A stretch of DNA of 64,000 nucleotides from Vreelandella neptunia (GCF_000712975.1 NZ_JHQL01000002.1:620001-684000); one strand, 5' to 3'. Positions 8,221-17,551 are shown, numbered from the stretch's first letter. A program made the numbers and translations. Notes: a model not told the origin generated them from the letters alone.

Positions 8221-8817
8221 CTAGCGCGAAGGCAGGTCAAGATCATCTGCCATGCTTGATAAAAAGTATTCCTGTACCAATAGCGACAGTCCGCTGTGCT
8301 GAAACACTGAGCGCCGCCCCCATACACTGTCTGCCAATAGCGCAGACTGTTCGACGACAAAACGTGGCTGATGGCGGGTAGCGTAAAGCGGTCCACGCAC
8401 TAGATCGGGCTGTCGAAACAACCAACTGCCTAACGAGCGCTCGCCCAGCCCTTCCAAGCCTTTGCCTTGTAACTGGCTAAGTGGCGCTACCGAGCGCGCA
8501 ACCACCCAAGGTTTATTTCCCACACACAGTGCCACTTCCCTTAGCCAGGCATAGCGTCGCGGGGCAATGCCCAGCGCCAGCGCTTCATCACGCAGGGGAA
8601 AACCAACCGTTTGGCGCAGCAGTTGCACCCGAAACGCCTTGGTGTCGCCTGCGACGGTTAGCCGTGTTGTCAAGGAATCCTTCGAGGCTACCCACTGCCA
8701 CCACGGGGCGCTCATCCCAGGACGAGCCGCCGCAACGGGTAGCCAATGAGTAAATAGTCGATGAGTAACGAGTTGGTGAGGGACTAGAGAGGCTTGCCGA
8801 AAAGTAGGGGCGTTCAC
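8221..8817 (-). CDS. ubiC: Chorismate pyruvate-lyase
   Basis: Removes pyruvate from chorismate to give 4-hydroxybenzoate, the first committed ubiquinone step; the product goes to the neighbouring UbiA. Recognisable blocks are LREVALCVGNKPWVVARS, LGSWLFRQPDLVRG and, near the C-terminus, WGRRSVFQHSGLSLLVQEYF, in which Glu183 corresponds to the catalytic Glu of E. coli UbiC. The GTG start is chosen because GGAG stands 6 bases before it and the length (198 residues) fits the family. The frame continues upstream but would overlap the divergent flavoprotein gene. Confidence 0.88.
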   Translation of the reverse strand: MNAPTFRQASLVPHQLVTHRLFTHWLPVAAARPGMSAPWWQWVASKDSLTTRLTVAGDTKAFRVQLLRQTVGFPLRDEALALGIAPRRYAWLREVALCVGNKPWVVARSVAPLSQLQGKGLEGLGERSLGSWLFRQPDLVRGPLYATRHQPRFVVEQSALLADSVWGRRSVFQHSGLSLLVQEYFLSSMADDLDLPSR

Positions 8818-8904
8818 CAGGGTCTCCGAGGCGGTCAATACATATAGAGCTAGTGTAACATGGTGACCATACTGGCTTTTGTTCCACCGACTTTTGGTGA
8901 CTGC

Positions 8905-10098
8905 ATGCCCGCAATCGATACACAACTACTGTCCAATTCACATTCAGCGCTGATTATTATTGGCACTGGCATGGCGGGGATTGGCCTTGCACGAGCCTTG
9001 CGCCGGCAAGGCGATACACGCACCATTACCCTCATCAGCGCGGATAGCGGCGATGATTACAGTAAACCGCTGCTCTCCACCGGCTTTGCGAAGCGCTTAA
9101 CGCCCGACCAGCTGGCACAGCGCAGCGCCCGCGACGTTGCCGAAGAGCTTAATGCCGAGCTAATTACCCACACCCAGGTCGTACACCTGCATGTGGGTAA
9201 CCAGCGCATAGTACTCAGTAACGGTCATCAGCTTCACTACGATGACCTTGTACTAGCGACTGGCGCGGCGCCACGTACACCCTTTAGCGTGCCGGAAAAC
9301 GTCGCCAAACGGTGCTTTACGGTGAACGATTTAGACGAGTATCGCCGCTTTTATGATGCCTTGGCGACAGCGCCTGCACGGGTAGCAATTGTGGGGGCTG
9401 GCTTGGTGGGCTGTGAATTCGCTAATGACTTATATGCTGGCGGCCATCAAGTCACCCTTATTGCGCCAGAGCGCGCGCCGCTGCCACGTCTACTGCCCGA
9501 ACCGTTAGGCCAAGCACTGGGTAACGCTTTTCAAGCAGCAGGTATTCAGCTTGCTTTAGGGCGCACCCTACAAACACTGACGCTTAACCCCGACAATGCC
9601 CTATCGCTGCACCTTGATAATGGCGACCACTATGTTGCCGACATAGCGTTACTGGCCACCGGCTTAACGCCGCGCAGCGAGCTTGCAGAAACTGCCGGGC
9701 TGGCGGTGTCCCGCAGCGGCATCATGGTTGACCGCCAATTACGCACCTCGCAACCCCACATATTTGCGCTAGGCGATGTGGCTTGCGTTGAGGACGTAAA
9801 TGCAATGTACGTGCAGCCCTTGCAAGCGTGCATAAAAGCGCTGACATCGACACTTACCGGAAAGCCAACCAGCGTCAGCTTTGGCGCATGGCCTGTGATA
9901 GTAAAAACGCCCTTACTACCCGTTGTTGCCTACCCACCTGCAACCACGCCAGCACGGTGGCAAATTGAGGGAGAAGGGAACGAAATGACAGCCATTGCTG
10001 AAAATAAAGACGGACGTTTGATTGGATTTGCGTTGACAGGTGGCTGCGTGAGAAGGAAAGTGGAGCTTTCCAGAACGGCCCCTGCGCTGCTAGGCTGA
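8905..10098 (+). CDS. FAD/NAD(P)-dependent oxidoreductase, rubredoxin-reductase-like
   Basis: A pyridine-nucleotide-disulfide-type flavoprotein of 397 residues. The FAD-binding IIIGTGMAGIGLARALRR is at the N-terminus; a central NAD-binding VAIVGAGLVGCEFANDL is near residue 163; the second FAD motif IFALGDVAC is near residue 290. It lacks a CxxxxC redox disulfide. Best match is rubredoxin-NAD(+) reductase (RubB/AlkT), which occupies the same position beside ubiC and HU in Pseudomonas; there rubredoxin genes are adjacent, but none is present here. The start is placed at the second ATG; the first, 15 codons upstream at 8860, is an alternative. Confidence 0.8.
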   Translation: MPAIDTQLLSNSHSALIIIGTGMAGIGLARALRRQGDTRTITLISADSGDDYSKPLLSTGFAKRLTPDQLAQRSARDVAEELNAELITHTQVVHLHVGNQRIVLSNGHQLHYDDLVLATGAAPRTPFSVPENVAKRCFTVNDLDEYRRFYDALATAPARVAIVGAGLVGCEFANDLYAGGHQVTLIAPERAPLPRLLPEPLGQALGNAFQAAGIQLALGRTLQTLTLNPDNALSLHLDNGDHYVADIALLATGLTPRSELAETAGLAVSRSGIMVDRQLRTSQPHIFALGDVACVEDVNAMYVQPLQACIKALTSTLTGKPTSVSFGAWPVIVKTPLLPVVAYPPATTPARWQIEGEGNEMTAIAENKDGRLIGFALTGGCVRRKVELSRTAPALLG

Positions 10099-10202
10099 TT
10101 CTCGCCGCATTTACGGCTAAGCTGAAAAAGCTAACCAGCTGAGCAATGCTGCTAATAACATCGATGAACTTACGCTTGATTTTCACATAGGGAGATACCT
10201 TT

Positions 10203-10475
10203 ATGCGCAAACCTGAACTCGCCGCCGCCATTGCTGAAAGCGCTGATCTATCCAAAGACAAAGCAGGTCAAGTGCTCAACGTTATCTTGGACGAAATCAC
10301 CAATAGCGTGGCCAAAGGTGAAGATGTCGCTCTCATTGGTTTTGGAACGTTTACCGTGCGCGAACGTGCTGCACGTACTGGCAAAAATCCACAAACTGGC
10401 GCGCCACTGCAGATTCCTGCCAGCAAAAACGTTGCGTTTAAGCCAGGCAAAGCGCTTAAGGACGCCGTTTCCTAA
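10203..10475 (+). CDS. hupB: HU-family DNA-binding protein
   Basis: A 90-residue histone-like nucleoid protein that bends and compacts DNA without sequence preference. The fold starts MRKPELAAAIAESADLSKDKA, and the DNA-binding arm contains GFGTFTVRERAARTGKNPQTG, close to the canonical RNPQTG turn. A GGGAG site precedes the ATG. Gene order (rubredoxin reductase, then HU) matches Pseudomonas. Its stop overlaps the start of the next gene (TAATG), which implies co-translation. IHF is excluded by the arm sequence and the context; the choice of hupB rather than hupA is by similarity of order only. Confidence 0.92.
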   Translation: MRKPELAAAIAESADLSKDKAGQVLNVILDEITNSVAKGEDVALIGFGTFTVRERAARTGKNPQTGAPLQIPASKNVAFKPGKALKDAVS

Positions 10476-10831
10476 TGAAACTCAAGCTGACGCTGTGGCT
10501 ACTGAGCTTACTGCTTAAAAGAGCCCTGCGACGCAAACCGCGCTTTAGGGAACAACTTGAGCGAATGCGCGGTCTGGACTGGGGTGTTGCCACGGAAGAC
10601 CTAAGCATTGCACGGTATTATCGAATGTCACCAAAAGGCATCACTACCGGCAAAGGCTTGCCCGTTGACCTAGACCTTGAGCTTCGTTTCCGCGATCAAG
10701 ATACCGCGTTAAAAATACTCAAGAAACCTACACAACAGGCCTTTCTCGACGGTATGCTAGCCGGTGAAGTTCGCCTAGTGGGCGACTCTGCTGATATGAA
10801 CAAGCTACAGAAGCTACTGAAAAATATGTAA
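10475..10831 (+). CDS. Small SCP2-like protein, function unknown
   Basis: I do not recognise a named protein. The 118-residue product begins with a basic, hydrophobic helix (LKLTLWLLSLLLKRALRRK) that may associate with the membrane. The rest has the feel of an SCP2/sterol-carrier fold: KGITTGKGLPVDLDLELRF, then DTALKILKKPTQQAFLDGMLAGEVRLVGDSADMNKL, which resembles the C-terminal half of that domain where a hydrophobic ligand would sit. It is translationally coupled to hupB (1-base overlap) and ends at a strong terminator. A lipid- or quinone-related role is only a guess. Confidence 0.65.
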   Translation: MKLKLTLWLLSLLLKRALRRKPRFREQLERMRGLDWGVATEDLSIARYYRMSPKGITTGKGLPVDLDLELRFRDQDTALKILKKPTQQAFLDGMLAGEVRLVGDSADMNKLQKLLKNM

Positions 10832-10836
10832 TAAAC

Positions 10837-10867
10837 AGCCCGCCACCTTAAAGTGGCGGGCTTTTTT
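10837..10867 (+). terminator. Terminator of the hupB operon
   Basis: AGCCCGCCAC and GTGGCGGGCT form a perfect 10-bp stem followed by TTTTT. It starts 5 bases after the stop of the SCP2-like gene. Confidence 0.92.
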
Positions 10868-11133
10868 CTTCCTTTCTTTTTGTTTACCACTCAGCGTGTA
10901 AAGCATTGCCCAACCGGGCGGTGATATAAGCGTGTACCGCCAAGGTGCTGTATTGATGCGGGTTGGGGCGAGTTTGTCCGCCCACTCACCTATAAAGCCG
11001 GCTGGGCGGGGAGTGTCAGTAAACGTGAGGGAGAACACTGTCATTGATAACAGCAGGTAAAGACAAGCACAGGCCATTCCCTCTATACTAATTATTAAAC
11101 TAAAGTCTAAAAAAGAGAACGCTAAGAGCCTCT
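10868..11133. other. Intergenic region upstream of yccS
   Basis: About 265 bases between the hupB-operon terminator and yccS. A minus-strand frame of 87 codons crosses it but runs through the terminator hairpin, and no recognised domain is visible, so it is not called. The last 40 bases are AT-rich and probably hold the yccS promoter. Confidence 0.5.
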
Positions 11134-13380
11134 ATGCCGATATCCTTGCCTTTGCGGCGTCTTTGGACCCTAGATAAGTTCGCCTATAGCCTGCGCGTGT
11201 TTATCGCGTTCAGTGGGGCGTTGCTATTTAGTGGTTTTGCGGGTGACATCGCGCTGGTGATTCCGCTATTTTTGGGCATTATTGCGAGCGCTCTTTCTGA
11301 AACCGATGACAGCTGGCAGGGACGCTTACAAGCACTACTAGTCACCCTTGCTTGCTTTGCTTCAGCCTCGTTTATCGTTCAGTGGCTTTTCCCATGGCCG
11401 TGGTTGTTTGCAGTAGGGCTAGCAGTTTCTACCTTCACTTTGATTATGCTGGGTGCCATTGGCCAACGATACGCCACCATTGCCTCGGGCACATTAATCC
11501 TATCGATCTATTCGATGATCAACATTGAACAGCACGGTGGCGTTGACGAAGACGTGGCTGCCCGACAATGGCTGTTGCTTGCCGGGGCAGCGTGGTACGG
11601 ATTTATTTCGATCTTATGGTGCGCCTTTTTTTCGCGTCAACCGGTTAAGCAAAGCATGGCCAGGGTATATAAAGCGCTAGGTGAATTTTTAATATTGAAG
11701 TCGGCGCTGTTTGAACCTGTTCGTGGGGTAGACCTGGAAGCCCGTCGTGTGGCACTAGCTAGACAAAACGGCAAGGTGGTCGATGCCCTCAACCAAGCAA
11801 AAGAGATGATTTTCCGCCGCTTAGAAGGCCAGCGCGGCAGCCGCAAACTGAACCGCTATCTACAGGTCTATTTTATCGCCCAGGATATTCACGAACGGGC
11901 AAGTTCTACTCACTACCCTTATAGCGCACTCACTGAAGCTTTTTTCCACCACGATGTCCTCTTTCGTTGCCAACGACTTTTAGACCAGCAAGGACGAGCC
12001 TGCCGACAGCTAGCCAAGTCGCTGCTACTTAACCGCCCCTTTGGTCATGAACAGAGCGAGCAGGCACTCGCCGATCTACGTGCCTCTATCGCCAACCTAA
12101 ACGAACAGGGAAAAGCAGAATGGCGTCCGCTGATGCATCCACTCAATGCGCTTGCCGACAATCTCACTACCCTGGAAGCGCAGATTGCCAGCGCCCATAA
12201 CCCAGGCACCAATGATAGCCACCGTGATAGCTCTCTTTATGATCGCTCTCCGTCTAGCGTGCTAGAAGCATGGAAACGTATTCAGCTAAATTTGACGCTG
12301 AACTCTCCAACATTTCGCCATGCATTACGCCTATCGATTGCACTATTAGTGGGTTATGGACTGCTCCAGTGGCTCGACCCAGAACAGGGGTTTTGGATTT
12401 TGCTAACCACACTATTTGTCTGCCGTCCTAACTTTGCCACCACGCGGCGCTTTCTCTCCCAGCGTATTCTGGGCACCGTGCTTGGCTTAATTGCCGGCTG
12501 GGCGTCGATTAGCCTATTCCCCCAGGCCAGCATTCAAAGCATGATTGCAGTGGCAGCGGGAATCTCATTTTTTGCCAACCGTGAAAAGCATTATGTGATC
12601 GCCACCGCCTCTATCACCCTCCTAGTGTTATGTAGCTTCAACCAAGTGGGTGATGGCTTTAATCTGATTTGGCCGCGCCTTTTTGATACCTTGATCGGTT
12701 CACTAATTGCAGGGCTGGCAGTATTTTTTATTCTCCCCGACTGGCAAGGCCGCAAACTGTATCGAGAAGCGGCCAATGTGCTCGTCAACCATCGCCGCTA
12801 TTTGGATGAAATAGTGCATCAGTACGAGGATGGGAAACAAGACGATTTGGCTTACCGGTTAGCCCGCCGCAATGCCCATAATGCCGATGCCGCGCTGTCA
12901 ACGCTGCTTACCAATATGCTCCACGAGCCAGGCCACTACCGTAAACAAGATGCAGACAACGGCCTACGCTTTCTGGTGCTCTCTAATACGCTGCTGAGCC
13001 ATTTATCTGCCCTCGGTGCCCATCGTCACCAGTTAGCAGACGATGAAGATGATGCCGCCCTCATGCCACTTGCTAAACGTATCAGCAAGCTGATGGGGCA
13101 ACTTGCAGAACAGCTTGATAAGCGCCAGCCTGTTACTCCGCTGGCCGATCACGTCAACGACCTCCTGGCACAGCTAGAGCAGAATGCCGTTGACGCATTA
13201 GATAAGAAAACTCAGGATGAACAAGGCCTAAAGGAAAATGAAAAAGCCGTGGCGCTTTACCGCCCCATACAAAGTCAGCTCCGCCTGATTGCAGCACAGC
13301 TAGGCCCACTTGGTGAAGCCGCCAACCGGTTAACTGACGACCCAGTAGAGAATCACTCTAACGCGAGCACCGCTGCTTAG
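11134..13380 (+). CDS. yccS: YccS-family inner-membrane protein (FUSC domain)
   Basis: Large membrane protein of 748 residues. Two hydrophobic blocks, each with several membrane segments (about residues 18-160 and 390-530), alternate with long cytoplasmic helical regions. The N-terminus (FAYSLRVFIAFSGALLF, then VIPLFLGIIASALSETDDSW) and the second block (GFWILLTTLFVCRPNFATTRRF) are diagnostic of the YccS/YhfK family. This family is related to aromatic acid exporters, but the physiological substrate is unknown. It ends 14 bases from the convergent recG gene with no hairpin between them. Confidence 0.9.
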   Translation: MPISLPLRRLWTLDKFAYSLRVFIAFSGALLFSGFAGDIALVIPLFLGIIASALSETDDSWQGRLQALLVTLACFASASFIVQWLFPWPWLFAVGLAVSTFTLIMLGAIGQRYATIASGTLILSIYSMINIEQHGGVDEDVAARQWLLLAGAAWYGFISILWCAFFSRQPVKQSMARVYKALGEFLILKSALFEPVRGVDLEARRVALARQNGKVVDALNQAKEMIFRRLEGQRGSRKLNRYLQVYFIAQDIHERASSTHYPYSALTEAFFHHDVLFRCQRLLDQQGRACRQLAKSLLLNRPFGHEQSEQALADLRASIANLNEQGKAEWRPLMHPLNALADNLTTLEAQIASAHNPGTNDSHRDSSLYDRSPSSVLEAWKRIQLNLTLNSPTFRHALRLSIALLVGYGLLQWLDPEQGFWILLTTLFVCRPNFATTRRFLSQRILGTVLGLIAGWASISLFPQASIQSMIAVAAGISFFANREKHYVIATASITLLVLCSFNQVGDGFNLIWPRLFDTLIGSLIAGLAVFFILPDWQGRKLYREAANVLVNHRRYLDEIVHQYEDGKQDDLAYRLARRNAHNADAALSTLLTNMLHEPGHYRKQDADNGLRFLVLSNTLLSHLSALGAHRHQLADDEDDAALMPLAKRISKLMGQLAEQLDKRQPVTPLADHVNDLLAQLEQNAVDALDKKTQDEQGLKENEKAVALYRPIQSQLRLIAAQLGPLGEAANRLTDDPVENHSNASTAA

Positions 13381-13394
13381 CGTTGCATCAAGCC

Positions 13395-15473
13395 CTACAC
13401 TTGCCCATAGCGGCCGGCGGCTTCGCCGAGCCAGCGCCGTACTAAGACAGCAGTGACTTCAGCATTGCCTTGAAGCGCCTGGGCAAGGGCGGTAACACGC
13501 TCTAGCTGGTCGGCATCACGCTCAAGATCAGCAATTTTCATCTGGGCCAGGCCGGTTTGACGGGTGCCGAGCACTTCCCCAGGGCCACGAATTTCTAAGT
13601 CTTTTTCGGCAATACGGAAACCGTCGGTGGTTTCACGCATGACGCCCAGGCGCTCCCGAGAACTTTTTGATAGCGGCGGATGGTAAAGCAATACGCAGAA
13701 GCTTTCCGTGCTGCCGCGCCCTACTCGGCCGCGCAGCTGGTGCAGTTGAGAAAGCCCCAGGCGTTCCGGGTTTTCGATAATCATCAGGCTGGCATTGGGT
13801 ACGTCCACACCCACTTCAATCACCGTGGTGGCTACCAACAGGTCGAGCTCGCCCGTTTTAAAGGCCTCCATCACCTCAACTTTTTCACTGGCCTTCATAC
13901 GACCGTGAATCAGACCAATCGCGAGTTCAGGCAGCGCCTGGGTTAGTTCATCACGGGTGACTTCGGCGGCCTGACACTGCAGCACCTCAGACTCCTCAAT
14001 CAGCGTACACACCCAATAGGCTTGACGGCCATCGCTACAGGCATTACGAATGCGCTCAACCACTTCAGGCCGCCGCTCGTCAGACACCACCACCGTTTTA
14101 ACCGGCGTACGCCCTGGCGGCAGCTCATCAATCACCGACACGTCTAAATCAGCATAAGCGCTCATAGCCAGCGTACGGGGAATCGGCGTCGCGGTCATGA
14201 TCAGTTGGTGTGGTGTTAGCCCACCCGCTTCACCTTTCTCACGCAGTGCTAGGCGCTGATGGACGCCAAAACGGTGCTGCTCATCAATAATCGCCAGCCC
14301 CAAACACTGAAAGTGTACGTCGCTTTGGAACAGCGCGTGGGTACCCACCACCATGCGGGCGCGACCATCGGCTATGGCGGCTTTGGCATCTAATCGCGCT
14401 TTACCTTTTAGTTTACCTGCCAACCAGGCTACTTCGATGCCTAGAGGTTCAAACCAGGCTTTAAACGCCCGGTAGTGCTGTTCAGCAAGAATTTCCGTTG
14501 GTGCCATCATCGCTGCCTGGCAGTTACCCGCCAGGGCTGAAAGCGCTGCCATTGCCGCCACCACGGTCTTCCCTGAACCGACGTCTCCTTGTACTAACCG
14601 CAGCATTGGGGCAGGGCGTGAAAGGTCTAGGGTAATTTCTTCCAGCACGCGGCGCTGCGCCCCCGTTAGGGCAAACGGCAGCTGGGCTAAAAAGCGGGCT
14701 TGTAGACTGCGGCCTGACGGCAGCGATGGCGCACCATCAGCTTGAATGCGCAGACGCACTTCACGTAGGCTAAGCTGGTGGGCCAATAACTCTTCCAGCG
14801 CCAACCGACGTGTGGCGGGGTGAAAGCCATGGGCAAGCTGCTCTAAATCTACATCTGGAGGTGGCTGATGCAGCAGCTGCAGGCTGGCATGCAGCCCAGG
14901 CAGGTTAAACCGCTGGCGCAGGTCATCGGGAATCACCTCCGGCAGCGACTCAGGCGAGCGTTGCAGTAGCGCAAGTGCTTGCTGGGTAAGTGCGCGAAGG
15001 CGCGTTTGATGCAGCCCTTCCGTAGTAGGATAAATCGGCGTGTAATACTCCTCTACCGGCGTTTCGCTACCGCCGCTTAGCCGATATTCCGGATGATAGA
15101 TTTCCAGCCCGGTTGCCCCTGCCCGCGCCTCTCCAAACGCGCGCACCGTGACACCAGGACGCATTTGCTGCTGCTGGGCAGGGGAAAAATGAAAAAAACG
15201 CAGACTTAAAATACCACTGCCATCACGCAACCTGACTAACAAACTTCTCCGACGCCCTTTCACCACATCGCAGGCAGTAACTTCCCCTTCTACTACCGCC
15301 TCACTGCCCGCCCGCAATAAGCCAATAGGCGTTAGCCGTGTGCGATCTTGATAGCGCAGCGGCAAGTGAAACAAGAGGTCGCTAACGCGCTCTACTCCCA
15401 CTCGCGCTAATTTCAGCGCGAGCGCCTCACCCACGCCTTTTAGCGACGAAACCGGTGCAGAAAGCTCACTCAT
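13395..15473 (-). CDS. recG: ATP-dependent DNA helicase RecG
   Basis: Remodels stalled replication forks and branched recombination intermediates. The 692-residue protein starts with the wedge/OB region (SSLKGVGEALALKLARVGV ... LPLRYQDRT), followed by helicase motif I GDVGSGKTVVAA, motif II in the RecG form DEQHRFG, motif III TATPIPRTLAM, and a C-terminal helicase half with VATTVIEVGVDVPNA and QLRGRVGRG. The length is normal. Its start overlaps the end of oxyR (ATGA), so the two genes are co-transcribed, as in Pseudomonas, where oxyR-recG is a known operon. Confidence 0.97.
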   Translation of the reverse strand: MSELSAPVSSLKGVGEALALKLARVGVERVSDLLFHLPLRYQDRTRLTPIGLLRAGSEAVVEGEVTACDVVKGRRRSLLVRLRDGSGILSLRFFHFSPAQQQQMRPGVTVRAFGEARAGATGLEIYHPEYRLSGGSETPVEEYYTPIYPTTEGLHQTRLRALTQQALALLQRSPESLPEVIPDDLRQRFNLPGLHASLQLLHQPPPDVDLEQLAHGFHPATRRLALEELLAHQLSLREVRLRIQADGAPSLPSGRSLQARFLAQLPFALTGAQRRVLEEITLDLSRPAPMLRLVQGDVGSGKTVVAAMAALSALAGNCQAAMMAPTEILAEQHYRAFKAWFEPLGIEVAWLAGKLKGKARLDAKAAIADGRARMVVGTHALFQSDVHFQCLGLAIIDEQHRFGVHQRLALREKGEAGGLTPHQLIMTATPIPRTLAMSAYADLDVSVIDELPPGRTPVKTVVVSDERRPEVVERIRNACSDGRQAYWVCTLIEESEVLQCQAAEVTRDELTQALPELAIGLIHGRMKASEKVEVMEAFKTGELDLLVATTVIEVGVDVPNASLMIIENPERLGLSQLHQLRGRVGRGSTESFCVLLYHPPLSKSSRERLGVMRETTDGFRIAEKDLEIRGPGEVLGTRQTGLAQMKIADLERDADQLERVTALAQALQGNAEVTAVLVRRWLGEAAGRYGQV

Positions 15474-16399
15474 GAGGATATGCTGGCCTTATGGTCGGGT
15501 TGCTGGCATTGGCTGATCGCCTTGGCTAGCGCATCTATCGCTTTTGGCCGAGGGAAACTTGCCCGCCAAGCAATAGCAACGGTGCGCGATGGAGCGGGTT
15601 CAACAAAGGGACGGCTGACCAGCATGGCATTTTCATACTGGTCGGTCCCCAATGCCGACTGAGGAAGCACCGTAATTCCCAGCTTCGAGGCGACCATATG
15701 ACGAATCGTTTCCAACGAGCCGCCCTCGGCAATCAGCGTATTGTTCGGGCTGTTGAGCTTTTGGGTAATCGCTGGGCACGCTTCTAGAATTTGGTCACGG
15801 AAACAGTGCCCTTCGCCTAGCAACAACAATCGCTCTTCCAATAAGTCTTCTTTGTAGATCGCCTCACGGCTTACCCAGCGGTGACTAGCGGGCATCAATA
15901 CTTCAAAGTGTTCATCGTAAATCGGTTTAGTAACCACATCAGTCTCTGTAAAAGGCAGTGCCACGATGATGACGTCTAGCTCGCCACTGCGCAGCTTCGC
16001 CCGTAGTGTGCTGGTCATACCCTCCTCAATATACAGCGGCATTTGTGGTGCGGCGTTCGCCAGCGCTGGCACTAAATGCGGGAATAAATAAGGGCCTATC
16101 GTATAAATAGCACCAATACGCAGCGGGTTAGCCAGCTGATCTTTGCCGGCATTGGCCATTTCATAAATAAGCCGGCTCTGCTCCAGCACGCGCTGTGCTT
16201 GAGCCACAATTTTTTCTCCCAGCGGGGTGACTTGCACGGTCGATTTCGAACGCTCGAATAGCGGCGTATCGAGCTCGTCCTCCAGCTTTTTCACTGCCAC
16301 CGAGAGCGTTGGCTGAGAAACATGGCAGCGTTCAGCAGCGCGACCAAAGTGACGCTCTTGGGCAAGGGTTACGATATAGCGTAGTTCTGTTAAAGTCAT
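15470..16399 (-). CDS. oxyR: OxyR, hydrogen-peroxide-sensing LysR-type regulator
   Basis: LysR-family activator of 309 residues. The helix-turn-helix region is ERHFGRAAERCHVSQPTLSVAVKKLEDEL. The redox pair is present at the exact OxyR positions, Cys199 (EGHCFRD) and Cys208 (EACP), so peroxide sensing by disulfide formation is expected. The start is taken at the family-conserved MTLTELRYIV; the frame is open further upstream but that part is not conserved. The ribosome site is weak. Its stop overlaps recG. The divergent 150-base region toward the epimerase gene probably holds the oxyR promoter and possible autoregulatory sites. Confidence 0.96.
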   Translation of the reverse strand: MTLTELRYIVTLAQERHFGRAAERCHVSQPTLSVAVKKLEDELDTPLFERSKSTVQVTPLGEKIVAQAQRVLEQSRLIYEMANAGKDQLANPLRIGAIYTIGPYLFPHLVPALANAAPQMPLYIEEGMTSTLRAKLRSGELDVIIVALPFTETDVVTKPIYDEHFEVLMPASHRWVSREAIYKEDLLEERLLLLGEGHCFRDQILEACPAITQKLNSPNNTLIAEGGSLETIRHMVASKLGITVLPQSALGTDQYENAMLVSRPFVEPAPSRTVAIAWRASFPRPKAIDALAKAISQCQQPDHKASISS

Positions 16400-16548
16400 A
16401 GCGGTGCCAGAGGCATCCTCTCGTTGCAGCTCGTTACAGGTAATCGTGATAGCGAGATGGAAAAGGACAAACAAACCCTATTGAAGATGGCACATCTCAT
16501 AGGGACTTTGTATCTGATAGGGAATATTAATCAACAGGAGTGCGCAAG

Positions 16549-17430
16549 ATGAAGCTAACGGTATTGATTATTGGCTGCGGGGATATTGGCATAACGTTAG
16601 GACGCGAGCTACTCAGTGAAGGGCATCGTGTCATCGGCGTGCGCCGCCAAGTCGAAACGTTAAAGGACACCGGCATTGAGCCGTTAGCACTGGATCTCAA
16701 CGATCTTGAGAGTGCTGATGCCAATGCATTGCCCCATGCTGATTATGTTGTTTACACCGTTAGCGCTGACCGTTTCGAAGAAAGCGCATACCAAAGCGCC
16801 TACCCAGACGGTTTAAAGCGTGTGCTTGGCGTACTCGAACAGCACAAAACACCGCCAAGACGTATCTTCTTTGTCTCCTCAACCAGTGTCTACGGACAGC
16901 AGGAAGGCGAAGTCGTTAGCGAAGATAGTCCAACAGAATCAACCAGTTTTTCTGGTAAATTGATGTGTGATGCTGAACAGGCACTCATTACGCATCCGTT
17001 ACCCGGTACAGTGGTGCGTTTTTCCGGCATTTATGGCCCTGGCCGAGACCGTCTCATTCACCAAGTTGCGGAAGGTCGCATTGCCGCAGTTACGCCGGTT
17101 AGCTACTCTAACCGCATTCACCGTGATGACTGCACCGGTATTTTGGCGCACTTAATCCGCTGTCAGGAAAAAGGTATGCCGCTAGCAGAGCTTTATTTAG
17201 GCAGTGACTGCGAGCCTGTCACCCTGCATAACGTGATGGCCTGGCTAGCCAAGCAGCTAAATGTCGAATCTACCGATACCATGCAATCACCACTGCGCCG
17301 CCGAACCAGCAAGCGCTGCGATAACAGCCGTATTCGTGAAATGGGCTACCAGTTCCGCTACCCGACTTACAAAGAAGGCTACGCACAGGTGTTAAAAGAA
17401 GGTGGTTTCTTGACGCCACAAAAAGCCTAA
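16549..17430 (+). CDS. NAD-dependent epimerase/SDR-family protein
   Basis: Extended short-chain dehydrogenase-like protein of 293 residues. The Rossmann motif VLIIGCGDIGITLGREL is at the N-terminus, and RIFFVSSTSVYGQQEGE near residue 107 carries the Ser and Tyr expected in the active-site region; however, the usual YxxxK pairing is not clear (FSGKLMCDAEQ follows). It resembles the YeeZ-like NAD(P)-dependent sugar-epimerase group, whose substrates are unknown. The ATG is preceded by AGGAG at 8 bases. It is divergent from oxyR and followed by a 15-bp tandem repeat. Confidence 0.8.
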   Translation: MKLTVLIIGCGDIGITLGRELLSEGHRVIGVRRQVETLKDTGIEPLALDLNDLESADANALPHADYVVYTVSADRFEESAYQSAYPDGLKRVLGVLEQHKTPPRRIFFVSSTSVYGQQEGEVVSEDSPTESTSFSGKLMCDAEQALITHPLPGTVVRFSGIYGPGRDRLIHQVAEGRIAAVTPVSYSNRIHRDDCTGILAHLIRCQEKGMPLAELYLGSDCEPVTLHNVMAWLAKQLNVESTDTMQSPLRRRTSKRCDNSRIREMGYQFRYPTYKEGYAQVLKEGGFLTPQKA

Positions 17431-17441
17431 CCGCTCTTTCA

Positions 17442-17515
17442 CTAACTTATTTTTCGCTAACTTACTTTTCACTAACGTAAATTTTCTAACTTACTTGGCG
17501 CTAACTTATTCAACC
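17442..17515. repeat. Five-copy 15-bp tandem repeat
   Basis: Copies begin at 17442, 17457, 17472, 17486 and 17501, each starting CTAACTTA or CTAACGTA and close to CTAACTTAYTTTTCR. One copy is 14 bases. The array lies between the convergent epimerase gene and ridA and may be a small minisatellite. Confidence 0.85.
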
Positions 17516-17551
17516 TTATTTAGCGCCTCACTATTCTCATTCATACCCACC

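Noticed and set aside
10814..11077. An 87-codon minus-strand frame after the hupB operon
   Set aside because: It runs through the operon terminator and has no recognisable domain or ribosome site.
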